DNA from: an uncultured Bacteroidia bacterium
GTDB lineage: Bacteria; Bacteroidota; Bacteroidia; Bacteroidales; Prolixibacteraceae
DNA length: 64,000 nucleotides
Assembly: GCA_903905505.1 (NCBI GenBank)
Contig: CAIVGL010000022.1
Span: 83,322 to 147,321, forward strand
Reading direction: 5' to 3'
A program made the translations under genes and the position numbers. Below, piece by piece: positions 8,524-17,229 of this stretch. The notes beneath the pieces were generated by a model. It saw only the letters and a program-made list of their open reading frames with translations. It searched no databases and was not told the DNA's origin. The stretch's first letter is position 1. Each line of letters starts with the position of its first letter.

Positions 8524-8889
8524 TTATTCTGCTTCCACCTTTAAAACATCGCTAATTGCCGTTCTAAACGACTCTTTAGGCAAAGCCCCTTGAGCCATCT
8601 GTGGCTGTGCATTCAGTGGTATAAACAAAAGTGAAGGGATGCTCTGAATCCCAAATATCGCGGCTAGCTCTTGCTCCTGTTCCGTGTTGACCTTGTAAAT
8701 GACGAGCCTATTACCATATTCAGCCTGTAGTTGTTCCAGGATTGGCGCAACGGTTTTGCAGGGGCCACACCAATCGGCATAAAAATCTATGATGGCCGGA
8801 ACTGCACCTTCAAACTGCCAATCTTTATGGATTTCGTAATCGAATACTTTCGATTTAAAACTCTCTTTAGTCAAGTTTTCAAGTGCCAT
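8524..8889 (-). CDS. trxA: Thioredoxin
   Basis: This is a cytosolic disulfide reductase of 121 residues. The active site WCGPCK is at residues 40-45, preceded by the buried-Asp strand AIIDFYADW. The cis-Pro loop is present as IQSIPSLLFI. There is no signal peptide. It is first in a two-gene operon with osmC and is transcribed away from marR. A minus-strand -7 element (TATATTTG, 8935-8942) precedes it, with a MarR-type palindrome just downstream of the predicted transcript start. Confidence 0.94.
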   Translation of the reverse strand: MALENLTKESFKSKVFDYEIHKDWQFEGAVPAIIDFYADWCGPCKTVAPILEQLQAEYGNRLVIYKVNTEQEQELAAIFGIQSIPSLLFIPLNAQPQMAQGALPKESFRTAISDVLKVEAE

Positions 8890-8910
8890 CTCTTCTAGAA
8901 TTAAATTAAT

Positions 8911-8923
8911 TTGCTAATAGCAA
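8911..8923. promoter_or_regulatory. Putative MarR operator, site 1 (trxA side)
   Basis: TTGCTA-A-TAGCAA is a perfect 13-bp palindrome between trxA and marR. It lies about +5 to +17 relative to the trxA start predicted from the minus-strand -7 element. Eleven bases of it (GCTAATAGCAA) recur upstream of pirin. Confidence 0.55.
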
Positions 8924-8934
8924 TTATTGTGGAA

Positions 8935-8942
8935 CAAATATA
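8935..8942 (-). promoter_or_regulatory. Putative -7 element of trxA-osmC
   Basis: Read on the minus strand this is TATATTTG (TAnnTTTG). It predicts transcription from about 8928, 39 bp before the trxA ATG. Confidence 0.5.
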
Positions 8943-8985
8943 TTAATTTTAATCGGAATTAAAAAATAAGCTATAAAAATAAATG

Positions 8986-8996
8986 TGCTACTAGCA
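8986..8996. promoter_or_regulatory. Putative MarR operator, site 2
   Basis: TGCTA-C-TAGCA is a perfect 11-bp palindrome with the same core as site 1. The centres are 74 bp apart, close to seven helical turns, so two bound dimers would sit on the same DNA face. Confidence 0.5.
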
Positions 8997-9006
8997 AAAA
9001 ATGTGC

Positions 9007-9045
9007 TTGGAAATAGAATTCATCTTTCTAGCTTTGTAGAAAGAT
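9007..9045 (+). promoter_or_regulatory. marR promoter overlapped by a 24-bp inverted repeat
   Basis: TTG (9007-9009), a 19-nt spacer and TAGCTTTG (9029-9036) form a full Bacteroidota promoter. ATCTTTCTA-GCTTTG-TAGAAAGAT (9022-9045) is a perfect inverted repeat with 9-bp arms covering the -7 element and the start site. A protein bound there would block marR transcription, which suggests autoregulation. The leader would be only about 12 nt. Confidence 0.6.
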
Positions 9046-9054
9046 AATATTCCC

Positions 9055-9471
9055 ATGGCAACTTCTCCTCGATTAACCGATCTCATTTATGAATTAAAGA
9101 GACGGTGTGTGCAAATTGACCAACAACTCATGTTCGATTTAAAAATTTCACAATCTGAATTGCTATTTTTCTCCTCTGTTGCACATTGCAAGACAATGAG
9201 CAGTCCTGAGCTTGCCAAGCAGATGGATCTGTCGTTATCAAGGGTAAGCCGGGTTGTTGAAACCTTAGTTGTGAATGGATATTTGGATCGGCAAACTGAT
9301 TCTGACGATCGAAGAGCTATTCGGTTGTGTCTTACTCCTAGTGGAAAATTGATCAAAAATAAGATAGACGAAGCACGGCAATTGTGCGAGAATCGGTTGT
9401 TAAAGAGCATTCCGCCTAACGATGCAGAGCGTTTTGAGCAGATTTTCTCGAAGCTTCTAGGTCAATTGTAG
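9055..9471 (+). CDS. MarR-family transcriptional regulator
   Basis: This is a winged-helix dimeric repressor of 138 residues. The recognition helix region is SSPELAKQMDLSLSRVSRVVETL (about residues 49-71). The wing has the family signature DRQTDSDDRRAIRLCLTPSG. It has several Cys (Cys18, Cys45 and two near the wing and C-terminal helix), so thiol-based redox sensing like OhrR is possible but not shown. It diverges from thioredoxin-OsmC and the intergenic region holds three palindromes, so it most likely represses itself and that operon. Confidence 0.88.
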   Translation: MATSPRLTDLIYELKRRCVQIDQQLMFDLKISQSELLFFSSVAHCKTMSSPELAKQMDLSLSRVSRVVETLVVNGYLDRQTDSDDRRAIRLCLTPSGKLIKNKIDEARQLCENRLLKSIPPNDAERFEQIFSKLLGQL

Positions 9472-9603
9472 TCTTAGCATAAATTCAACGGTTTATTTGT
9501 GGTGTAAAAGAATTTTAATTCGGTGTGATTTACCGTTTAATTTTCCCCTGTTTTTCAGGGAATATAACTAAATTGCGTCGAAATTCATTAACGGTCATTC
9601 AGG

Positions 9604-10440
9604 GTGAAAAAAGTTTCAATTCAAGGTATCAAAGGTTCATTTCACGAAGATGCTGCTCGTCGTTATTTTGACGATGAGGTAGAGATTGTGGAGTGCAAAT
9701 CGTTTCGCAGTGTTTGCGAGCAGATTGATGAAGACAAAGTAGATTATGCGGTATTGGCCATTGAAAATTCTATAGCTGGGAGCATTCTTCAGAACTATAC
9801 CTTGATCCGGGATTTTCATCTTCGTGTTATCGGGGAGATTTATATTCATATTCAGATGAATCTAATGGTTCTTCCAGGTGTACGGAAGAAAGATATTAAA
9901 GAGATTTATTCGCATCCGATGTCATTTTTGCAATGTGCTGAATATCTTGAAAAATATTTTCCAAATGTTGAAACCAAAGAGCTTGGCGACAATGCTGCCG
10001 TAGCTCGACTTATTGCGAAGGATAAGATTCCCTATGCCGCTGCGATCAGCAATGTTCGATCGGCTCAACTATATGGCTTGGAGATTATCGATAAGGGAAT
10101 TGAGAGTAATAAGAAAAACTATACTCGTTTTCTGATCTTAGCCAAACACAATACAACCCCTGATAATTCAAATAAAGCCTCTATATGCTTCGAAGTTGGT
10201 CATCTTCATGGAGCCTTAGCAAAGGTGCTAAACATATTTGCTGAGCATGAGATTAACCTAACTAAAATTCAATCGCTACCGATCATTGGAAAACCAAACG
10301 AGTACTCTTTTCATGTGGATATCGAATGGGATTTAATGGAAAACTATGAGAAAGCAATTCACATGGTTCTTAAAAATGTATCGAGCATGGCGATTCTTGG
10401 CGAGTATGTAAGAGGAGAAGTTGCTATTCACAACGAATAA
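9604..10440 (+). CDS. pheA: Prephenate dehydratase
   Basis: It converts prephenate to phenylpyruvate in phenylalanine synthesis. It has 278 residues with a GTG start; no ATG gives the family N-terminus VSIQGIKGSFHEDAA. The catalytic domain spans about 1-180, with the AVLAIENSIAG strand-loop and the diagnostic NYTRFLIL. A C-terminal ACT domain follows, with SLPIIGKPNEYSFHVDIEWD at the ESRP position, implying feedback control by phenylalanine. No chorismate mutase domain is fused. A flavodoxin and an aminotransferase follow in the same direction with little spacing. Confidence 0.93.
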   Translation: MKKVSIQGIKGSFHEDAARRYFDDEVEIVECKSFRSVCEQIDEDKVDYAVLAIENSIAGSILQNYTLIRDFHLRVIGEIYIHIQMNLMVLPGVRKKDIKEIYSHPMSFLQCAEYLEKYFPNVETKELGDNAAVARLIAKDKIPYAAAISNVRSAQLYGLEIIDKGIESNKKNYTRFLILAKHNTTPDNSNKASICFEVGHLHGALAKVLNIFAEHEINLTKIQSLPIIGKPNEYSFHVDIEWDLMENYEKAIHMVLKNVSSMAILGEYVRGEVAIHNE

Positions 10441-10450
10441 ATTTTCAGTT

Positions 10451-10969
10451 ATGGGAAATCTAGCTATTTTTTTCGGTCCGGAAGGGGGAGCTGTTAACCG
10501 TGTTGCTAATTTACTGGCTTCTAAATTGGAGCCGGGATCATTCGATTTGATCTCAATAAATGGGGCTTCAGCTTCCGACATTGGTCGATATGAGACCATT
10601 ATTTTTGGATTATCAACCATTGGTAGGGATACCTGGGATCAGAAATTTGGGAATATCGACTGGTCTAAGTTTATGCCCGTGGTCTCTCAGGTTGATTTTA
10701 CAGGTAAAAAGGTTGCTATCTTTGGATTGGGCGATCATATCACCTATGCATTTCATTTTGTTAATTCAATGGGCATACTGGCTCGAATAGTCCAAAACAA
10801 TGGCGGAACGCTACTCGGGAAAGTCAGTGCTGAAAATTATGAATTTAGTGATTCAGAGGCTGTCGAAGAGGGGATGTTCCTTGGATTGCCTCTCGATGAA
10901 GACTTTCAGCCAGAACTAACTGAAGGTCGTCTGAGTGGTTGGGTTACTCAATTAAAAGCTGAATTTTGA
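10451..10969 (+). CDS. Flavodoxin family protein with atypical phosphate loop
   Basis: This is a probable FMN electron carrier of 172 residues from the ATG at 10451; the track's upstream start would overlap pheA. Long-chain flavodoxin features are clear: STIGRDTWD, then DWSKFMPVV, DFTGKKVAIFGLGDHITYAFHFV and a C-terminal helix. The FMN phosphate loop is unusual, with FFGPEGGAVNRVA where flavodoxins have a (S/T)xTGxT pattern, so the phosphate-binding hydroxyls are missing. Its stop overlaps the TTG start of the aminotransferase (TTGA). Its partner in this aromatic-acid operon is unknown. Confidence 0.82.
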   Translation: MGNLAIFFGPEGGAVNRVANLLASKLEPGSFDLISINGASASDIGRYETIIFGLSTIGRDTWDQKFGNIDWSKFMPVVSQVDFTGKKVAIFGLGDHITYAFHFVNSMGILARIVQNNGGTLLGKVSAENYEFSDSEAVEEGMFLGLPLDEDFQPELTEGRLSGWVTQLKAEF

Positions 10970-12297
10970 AGCAGAGCTTACCCCTAAATACGCCCATAAA
11001 CTCGGCTATCGTTGAGTTGAAAATCAAAGAGCTGAAAGTTCCAACGATAGGAGAGGCATCGATACGTGAGATTGTTCAGCTAGTTACTAGTATAGAGGCT
11101 GCTACAGGTGAGCAGTATATTCGAATGGAGATGGGCATTCCTGGTCTCCCTCCCACGCAAATTGGTGTCGATGCTGAGATCGCTGCACTGAAGAAAAATG
11201 TGGCCTCCGCCTATCCACGTATAGATGGTATTCAATCCTTGAAAGAGGAGACCTCTCGTTTCCTTAAGTTGTTTATGAATATCGATGTGCTTCCCGAAGG
11301 TTGTGTCCCTACCGTGGGTTCAATGGAGGGGAGCTATGCCTCATTCTTGGTCGCTGGAAGCTGCACAAAGGAACGTGATACGGCTTTATTTGTTGATCCT
11401 GGCTTTCCAGTTCAAAAGCAACAAATGCTCGTCATGGGTCAGAAATACGAGTCGTTTGACGTCTTTGATTTTCGGGGTGAAAAATTACGTGAAAAAATAG
11501 AGTCCTATCTAGCCAAAGGAAATATCAATTGTATCATCTACTCGAATCCGAATAATCCAGCTTGGATCTGTTTTGATGAAAATGAATTGCAGATCATTGG
11601 CGAGCTAGCCAATAAATATGATGTGATCATCATTGAAGATTTAGCCTATTTTGGGATGGACTTCAGACTTGATCTTTCAACCCCTGGAGTGCCTCCTTAT
11701 CAGGCTACCGTGGCTCGTTATACCGATAAATATGTCTTGCTAGTCTCTAGTTCAAAGGTGTTTTCCTATGCTGGACAACGAATAGGGATGATGGCTATTT
11801 CAGACGCCTTATATAATCGTCATTACCCTTATTTAGAAGAGCGACTTAAAGTTATTGGATTTGGGAATGCTGTTGTTCATCGTGTTTTGTACTCCATGAC
11901 TTCCGGAACTTCTCACTCTGCCCAGTATGCGTTAGCCGCGATGTTCAAGGCGGCCAATGATGGTCAGTTTAATTTTATTGCCGACGTAAAAGAATATGGA
12001 GAGAAAGCCAAGATTATGAAACAGCTATTTCTGAAAAATGGTTTTCAAATCGTTTATCATACGGATCTTCATCAGCCTGTTGGTGATGGGTTCTATTTTA
12101 CAATTGGTTACCCAGGTATGAAAGGTTCGGAATTGCTGCATCGCTTGTTGTATTATGGCATTAGTGCCATTTCACTTGGGAATACAGGGAGTTCAAAAGA
12201 GGGACTAAGAGCTTGTGTGTCAAGCGTTAGCAGATCACAATTTGATACTTTAGCGCAACGCCTAGAGCAGTTTCATCACGATTTCCCTATCTCCTAA
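10966..12297 (+). CDS. PLP-dependent aminotransferase (class I/II), probably aromatic/aspartate type
   Basis: This is a fold-type I aminotransferase of 443 residues. Visible motifs are the substrate/PLP loop EMGIPGLPPTQ, the Asn and Tyr/Asp region YSNPNNPAW and EDLAYFGMD, and the Schiff-base lysine in SSSKVFSYAGQRIGMM. TTG is used as start, overlapping the flavodoxin stop by four bases, which implies coupling. Position after prephenate dehydratase suggests transamination of phenylpyruvate or hydroxyphenylpyruvate, but specificity cannot be read from sequence. The 16-bp gap to the convergent DUF4294 gene leaves little room for a terminator. Confidence 0.88.
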   Translation: MKQSLPLNTPINSAIVELKIKELKVPTIGEASIREIVQLVTSIEAATGEQYIRMEMGIPGLPPTQIGVDAEIAALKKNVASAYPRIDGIQSLKEETSRFLKLFMNIDVLPEGCVPTVGSMEGSYASFLVAGSCTKERDTALFVDPGFPVQKQQMLVMGQKYESFDVFDFRGEKLREKIESYLAKGNINCIIYSNPNNPAWICFDENELQIIGELANKYDVIIIEDLAYFGMDFRLDLSTPGVPPYQATVARYTDKYVLLVSSSKVFSYAGQRIGMMAISDALYNRHYPYLEERLKVIGFGNAVVHRVLYSMTSGTSHSAQYALAAMFKAANDGQFNFIADVKEYGEKAKIMKQLFLKNGFQIVYHTDLHQPVGDGFYFTIGYPGMKGSELLHRLLYYGISAISLGNTGSSKEGLRACVSSVSRSQFDTLAQRLEQFHHDFPIS

Positions 12298-12313
12298 TCG
12301 CACTTTTTGAGCA

Positions 12314-12934
12314 TCAAAGAAGTCCATTGTCTATCTGCCAGACGATATAATTAATCAGTTGATCTTCGCGCTCACCATCGAACTCTGATTTCAGATTATG
12401 CCCAAAGATTCGAGCCACTCCTTGCCAGAAGAAAGCACTAAATCCACCTTTGAACTCTTTGATAATCTCAAAAGATGATTTACCCGTTTGGCGATCAATT
12501 AATTTGATCAGTATCCTTCCTGAGCTAATAGACATGCTTCTCATCTCAGGCTCAAACTCTGCAAAAAGTTCTTTTTCTATTTTCTTAATGTAATTTTTGC
12601 GCTCACGCTCTGTTTTAAAACCTACATAAGCTTCATTGTATTCTTTTAATTTGATTGCTGCCATCTTGGCGATGGGATAAACTTTTAAGACTCTTAGCTC
12701 AAGAATAGTATACTGATGCAATGCTTTTGGCGACCAGTTTTTGTGTTCTGGGTAGACTATTATCTCAGGCAAGACTAAGTGCATGATTGAATCGGTCTCT
12801 GCAACAATACTTTTGCTATCATATTGGTAGGCTGGAAGATCCTTCACCTGGCCATGGCTAGTGATGGGAAACCAGACGCACAAAACTATCGAAAGCCATT
12901 TAAACATATTGAGTCGATGAATGATCATGCTCAA
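12314..12934 (-). CDS. DUF4294 domain-containing exported protein
   Basis: This is a conserved Bacteroidota protein of unknown function. A signal peptide is visible if translation starts at the internal Met10 (MFKWLSIVLCVWFPITSHGQ), which I prefer over the track start. The DUF4294 region covers most of the mature chain: LPEIIVYPEHK, then VYPIAKMAAIKLKEYNEAY, a Lys/Glu-rich helix, and the most conserved block GRILIKLIDRQTGKSSFEIIKEFKGGFSAFFWQ and ARIFGHNLKSEFD. It is probably periplasmic. It is transcribed toward the aminotransferase and diverges from arginine deiminase. Confidence 0.85.
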   Translation of the reverse strand: MSMIIHRLNMFKWLSIVLCVWFPITSHGQVKDLPAYQYDSKSIVAETDSIMHLVLPEIIVYPEHKNWSPKALHQYTILELRVLKVYPIAKMAAIKLKEYNEAYVGFKTERERKNYIKKIEKELFAEFEPEMRSMSISSGRILIKLIDRQTGKSSFEIIKEFKGGFSAFFWQGVARIFGHNLKSEFDGEREDQLINYIVWQIDNGLL

Positions 12935-13015
12935 AATTACGAAATCGTTAGAGTATGTGGCTAGGTTTAGGACTATTTAATTGAAAGATTTATGAAAGGC
13001 TGATTCTTAATTCGG

Positions 13016-13023
13016 TATCTTTG
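13016..13023 (+). promoter_or_regulatory. Putative -7 element of arcA
   Basis: TATCTTTG matches TAnnTTTG, predicting a transcript start near 13030. That start lies downstream of the TTG used by the ORF track and therefore supports the ATG at 13063. Confidence 0.5.
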
Positions 13024-13062
13024 TTCATCCAATTACTACAACCCTTTAAAACCTATGGTGCA

Positions 13063-14334
13063 ATGGAGAAATTACTTGTTGGTGTCTCATCTGAAATAGG
13101 CCCTTTACAGACTGTTCTTGTTCATTCACCTGGTCCTGAGGTCGAGCGGATGACTCCAGAGCATGTCGAGCGCGCCTTATATAGTGACATTTTGAGTCTT
13201 TCTTCCGCTGCCGAGGAACATATTGTCCTGAAACAATTATTAGCCAAGTCTGCCACTGTTTTGGAAGTTAAGGATTTGCTCACAGAGGTATTGAAGCTCG
13301 ATAAGGTTAAGGAAGATCTCGTGCGGCGCATAGCGGCAAAAGAGAAGGTTAATGCCGAGGTTGACTTTTTGCTTCAGATGTCTCCTGTGATATTGGCCAC
13401 TCAACTGATTGAAGGGGTAGCTCTAAAGCGAGATAACCTATCTCGATACCTTAGCGATGAACGCTATTCGGTACGTCCATTGCACAATATCCTTTTCACC
13501 CGTGATCCCTCTATGGTCCTTTGGGACGAAGTGTTGATCGGACGAATGGCTAAGAGTGTTCGGGAACGAGAATCGCTACTCATGGAGGCGATATTTACCC
13601 ATCATCCTGCCTTAGGCATAAATCAGATTAATCCAAATTCGTTAACCCCTGATCCTTCTTTCGTATCCCGCTCAACGATTGAAGGTGGAGATGTTTTGGT
13701 GGCTCGTGAAGATGTCTTAGTTATCGGTAAAGGATCTCGCACCTCTTCTGAAGGGATTGATTTCTTGATCGAGATTCTGAAAGCAAAGAAGAGCGGCTTA
13801 AAGCATCTAATTGTTCAGGAACTCCCAGATAGTCCGGAGTCATTTATTCACCTTGATATGATTTTTACGTTTCTGAGCCAAGAGTTTTGCTTAATCTATG
13901 AGCCTTTATTGCTTCACAACACGAAATTTCAAACCATTCATATCTCCATTGACAATGGCATTGTGACGGGGATTCATCAACGTAAAAATTTGCTGCTGGC
14001 TCTTCAGCAAATCGGCATTGATCTTAAGCCGCTTTTTTGTGGAGGCAAAATTGATCCTTGGGTTATGGAAAGAGAGCAGTGGCATAGTGGGGCAAACTGT
14101 TTCGCATTTGAACCCGGGAAGGTCATTGGGTACGAGCGGAATGGTTATACCTTAGATGAGATGGATAAGAATGGGTTTGAGATTCATAAAGCAGATGACT
14201 TTCTGCGAAATGGGATGAACTATTCCGATTTTAAAAAGTTGACAATTACAATGCCTGGCTCTGAACTTGCTCGCGGTGGAGGTGGGGCTCGCTGCATGAC
14301 TATGCCTATTGGTCGAGAGAAAATAAGTTGGTAG
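13063..14334 (+). CDS. arcA: Arginine deiminase
   Basis: It hydrolyses L-arginine to citrulline and ammonia in the cytosol. It has 423 residues from the ATG at 13063. Guanidino-group-modifying enzyme motifs appear in order: VLVHSPGPEVERM, the FTRDPS loop, EGGDVLV, the catalytic His in FIHLDMIFTF, and the nucleophilic Cys in RGGGGARCMTMPI near the C-terminus. Carbamate kinase and ornithine carbamoyltransferase are not adjacent, so a complete ADI pathway is not shown here. The trmH-like gene follows 35 bp later in the same direction. Confidence 0.9.
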   Translation: MEKLLVGVSSEIGPLQTVLVHSPGPEVERMTPEHVERALYSDILSLSSAAEEHIVLKQLLAKSATVLEVKDLLTEVLKLDKVKEDLVRRIAAKEKVNAEVDFLLQMSPVILATQLIEGVALKRDNLSRYLSDERYSVRPLHNILFTRDPSMVLWDEVLIGRMAKSVRERESLLMEAIFTHHPALGINQINPNSLTPDPSFVSRSTIEGGDVLVAREDVLVIGKGSRTSSEGIDFLIEILKAKKSGLKHLIVQELPDSPESFIHLDMIFTFLSQEFCLIYEPLLLHNTKFQTIHISIDNGIVTGIHQRKNLLLALQQIGIDLKPLFCGGKIDPWVMEREQWHSGANCFAFEPGKVIGYERNGYTLDEMDKNGFEIHKADDFLRNGMNYSDFKKLTITMPGSELARGGGGARCMTMPIGREKISW

Positions 14335-14369
14335 GTTTTATTAATTTTGGAGCTGAGCGAAGTTAAACT

Positions 14370-14903
14370 ATGAGAAAAAAAGAGAATGAAGATTTAGAGC
14401 GTTTGACAGTTGATGATTTTAAAGTTGTCGATAAGATCCCTATCGTAGTGATCCTAGACCAGGTTAGAAGCTCTAATAATGTTGGTTCTATTTTTAGAAC
14501 TTCTGATGCCCTGCTGATTACGAAAATTTGTTTGTGTGGCATAACAGCTAGGCCACCCGATAAAGAGATTCACAAGACGGCTTTAGGTGCTGAAAACACG
14601 GTGGCTTGGGAATATTATCTCAATACCGAAGAGGCGATTCTCCAATTGAGGAATCAAGGTTATTCAATTCTTGCTATTGAGCAAGTTGAAGGAAGTATTA
14701 GTCTGAACGATTACTTCCCACATCCTAACCAGAAGCTAGCATTAATCTTTGGGAATGAAGTCAAAGGGGTTCAGCAAGAGGTGGTGAATATTTGTGATCA
14801 AACGATTGAAATCCCACAGTTTGGGACCAAGCACTCCTTAAATATTGCCGTTACTGCGGGAATCGTCTTATGGGACTTATTTAATAAACTGAAAAGAACC
14901 TAA
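14370..14903 (+). CDS. SpoU/TrmH-family RNA 2'-O-methyltransferase
   Basis: This is a SAM-dependent SPOUT (knotted) methyltransferase acting on tRNA or rRNA ribose. It has 177 residues. The three family motifs are present: motif 1 RSSNNVGSIFRTSDA (about 31-45), motif 2 LALIFGNEVKGV, and motif 3 IPQFGTKHSLNIAVTAGIVLWD. It lacks an N-terminal L30e-like extension, so it is a minimal SPOUT protein. The target nucleotide cannot be assigned. It is probably cotranscribed with arcA. Confidence 0.9.
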   Translation: MRKKENEDLERLTVDDFKVVDKIPIVVILDQVRSSNNVGSIFRTSDALLITKICLCGITARPPDKEIHKTALGAENTVAWEYYLNTEEAILQLRNQGYSILAIEQVEGSISLNDYFPHPNQKLALIFGNEVKGVQQEVVNICDQTIEIPQFGTKHSLNIAVTAGIVLWDLFNKLKRT

Positions 14904-15343
14904 TTGCATCTGCACCGTTGAAGATTTGTTCTCTTTATGATCTGTATTTGTCCGTTAAATGCATATTTTAGCACCGGGAATGTTTTGATCTGTTAAACAT
15001 TAAAAATAAACCAGTTTAAGATTTTATCTTCAGCTGGAATGTTCTATTTTTACCAATTAAGTAATAAAAAGGATTTAATGTCGTTTTCCCATAGTGGACG
15101 GGTTTGACAATGAGCTGAAATAAAATAGATGCCACCAAGTCACCAATCCGTCAGCTGACGGAGAAATCCCACCAAGAGACAATTAATGAACACCTTTGGT
15201 GCCAATTTGGCGTCTTGGTGTTTTGGTGGCAAAAAGAATTTCTATCAACTTAAGGGTTTAATGCTAAATACGATATCTTTTTATTCTTATTACATAATAC
15301 TGCACTTTACGAATTAATTAATTAACAATAAAAATCAGACAAA
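14904..15343. other. Intergenic region with a dispersed repeat
   Basis: There are 440 bp with no gene. The main content is an inverted-repeat element at 15131-15230 (listed separately). The rest is AT-rich with no clear TAnnTTTG promoter for fucI that I could find. Confidence 0.6.
15131..15230. repeat. Dispersed inverted-repeat element around CCGTCAGCTGACGG
   Basis: GCCACCAAGTCACCAA (15131-15146) and TTGGTGTTTTGGTGGC (15215-15230) are imperfect inverted copies (14 of 16). Beside the left arm is a 16-bp palindrome, TCCGTCAGCTGACGGA. The same CCGTCAGCTGACGG, followed by a related TTGGTGTCTTTGTG...GTGGCAAA sequence, recurs at 36841. This looks like the 'TTTGTGTCTTTGTGGC' class of intergenic repeat found in many bacterial genomes. 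Confidence 0.7.
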
Positions 15344-17134
15344 ATGATTAATCGACTTATTGGAGAGATGCCCAAAATTGGAATTCGTCCTGTTATTGAC
15401 GGTCGTCTGCAAGGAGTAAGAGAATCTTTAGAGGTTCAAACTATGAATATGGCAAAGGCTGCAGCCAAACTTATTTCAGATAATCTGCGGTTTCCAAATG
15501 GTGAAAAAGTAGAATGTGTGATTGCCGAACATACCATTGGGGGTGTTGCTGAAGCGGCTAAGTGTGCCGATCAGTTTTCCCGTGCCGGAGTGGGTGTTTC
15601 ATTAACGGTAACACCTTGTTGGTGCTATGGAACTGAAGTGATGGATACCGATCCTTTAATCCCGAAAGCCGTTTGGGGATTTAATGGTACAGAGCGACCA
15701 GGTGCAGTCTATTTAGCTGCTGCCCTAGCTGGATATGCACAAAAGGGATTGCCTGCATTTGGCATCTATGGTCATGAAGTGCAAGATTCAACCGATACCT
15801 CGATACCTGAGGATGTAAAAGAAAAAGTACTTCAATTTGCTAAAGCGGGTCTTGCTGTAGCCCAAATGCGCGATAAATCATATTTATCTATCGGCGGTAT
15901 GTCAATGGGTATTATGGGATCATTTGTTGATCAAGAATTTTTCCTTGACTACTTAGGTATGCGTACTGAAGTGGTTGATATGACTGAACTTATTCGTCGT
16001 GCCGAGCGTGGGATCTACGATCCAATTGAATATGAAAAGGCCCTAGCTTGGGTTAAGAAGAACTGTAAAGAGGGAAAAGATTTAAATAGTCCAGACAAAC
16101 AGCTTTCTGCCGAACGGAAAGAGTGGGAGTGGGAGATGGTCGTTAAGATGACTCTTATCTGTCGTGATTTGATGATTGGCAATCCTCGTCTGGCTGAACT
16201 TGGCTTTGGGGAAGAGGCTTTAGGTCATAATGCTATTGCTGGTGGTTTCCAGGGACAACGTCAATGGACCGATCATTTGCCAAACGGCGATTTCATGGAA
16301 GCAATTCTTAATTCATCATTTGATTGGAACGGCGTTCGCCAAGCGTTTATTATGGCGACAGAGAACGACTCTTTAAACGGAGTGGTTATGTTGTTTGGTC
16401 ATCTGCTAACCAATACCGCTCAGATTTTCTCTGATGTTCGAACTTATTGGAGTCCTGAAGCTGTGCAACGAGTAACCGGAAAGAAATTAACGGGTAAAGC
16501 GTCTGAAGGGATCATTCACTTGATCAATTCAGGTTCCACCACATTGGATGCTACTGCTAAACAAAAGTTGGATGGTAAGCCTGCAATGAAACCATTCTGG
16601 GAAATTTCAGAAGCTGAAGCTAAGGCTTGTCTTGATGCTACCGATTGGCCAGCTGCTGATCTTGGATATTTCAGAGGTGGAGGTTTCTCTTCTCACTTCA
16701 AAACTGATGGAGAGATGCCAGTAACGATGTCTAGGGTAAATCTGGTGAAAGGTATTGGGCCAGTGATACAGATTGCAGAAGGATGGACTGTTGTTCTGCC
16801 TGATGATGTTCACAATACACTCGATTCACGTACGAATCCAACTTGGCCTACCACGTGGTTTGCTCCTCGTCTGACTGGCAAGGGTGCATTTGCTGATGTA
16901 TATACCGTAATGGCGAATTGGGGTGCGAACCATGGTGCAATAAGCTATGGCCATATTGGAAGTGAATTAATCTCTTTAGCAGCAATGCTTCGTATACCAG
17001 TCTCAATGCATAACATCGCTGACGAGAAGGTATTCCGACCAGCTGTTTGGAGTGCATATGGGATGGACAAAGAGGGAGCCGACTACCGTGCTTGCGAGAC
17101 TTACGGACCTGTCTACGGAAAAACAAAAAGATAA
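15344..17134 (+). CDS. fucI: L-fucose isomerase
   Basis: It converts L-fucose to L-fuculose, using a divalent metal such as Mn2+. It has 596 residues, normal for FucI. It opens with [21 protein letters not shown], and has the [10 protein letters not shown] and [10 protein letters not shown] regions of the N-terminal domains. The metal-site segments are [18 protein letters not shown] (Glu/Asp ligands) and a His in [25 protein letters not shown] near the C-terminus. No fuculokinase or aldolase is adjacent. The gene appears monocistronic, with a 40-bp perfect palindromic terminator after it. The beta-helix and sugar MFS genes nearby could belong to the same catabolic theme. Confidence 0.95.
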   Translation: MINRLIGEMPKIGIRPVIDGRLQGVRESLEVQTMNMAKAAAKLISDNLRFPNGEKVECVIAEHTIGGVAEAAKCADQFSRAGVGVSLTVTPCWCYGTEVMDTDPLIPKAVWGFNGTERPGAVYLAAALAGYAQKGLPAFGIYGHEVQDSTDTSIPEDVKEKVLQFAKAGLAVAQMRDKSYLSIGGMSMGIMGSFVDQEFFLDYLGMRTEVVDMTELIRRAERGIYDPIEYEKALAWVKKNCKEGKDLNSPDKQLSAERKEWEWEMVVKMTLICRDLMIGNPRLAELGFGEEALGHNAIAGGFQGQRQWTDHLPNGDFMEAILNSSFDWNGVRQAFIMATENDSLNGVVMLFGHLLTNTAQIFSDVRTYWSPEAVQRVTGKKLTGKASEGIIHLINSGSTTLDATAKQKLDGKPAMKPFWEISEAEAKACLDATDWPAADLGYFRGGGFSSHFKTDGEMPVTMSRVNLVKGIGPVIQIAEGWTVVLPDDVHNTLDSRTNPTWPTTWFAPRLTGKGAFADVYTVMANWGANHGAISYGHIGSELISLAAMLRIPVSMHNIADEKVFRPAVWSAYGMDKEGADYRACETYGPVYGKTKR

Positions 17135-17154
17135 TAGCTTCTTGTACTGAACTG

Positions 17155-17196
17155 AAAAAGGGTTGATAAACAAATTTGTTTATCAACCCTTTTTTC
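17155..17196. terminator. Bidirectional terminator between fucI and pirin
   Basis: AAAAAGGGTTGATAAACAAA and its exact reverse complement abut with no loop bases to give a 40-bp perfect palindrome. T-runs flank it on both strands, so it can serve fucI (plus) and pirin (minus). Confidence 0.93.
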
Positions 17197-17229
17197 TATC
17201 TGGATATCGAAAATTTCAGGAAACTGCTT

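Noticed and set aside
16607-17186. Minus-strand ORFs inside fucI
   Set aside because: They are shadow frames of a well-supported gene, with no family resemblance.
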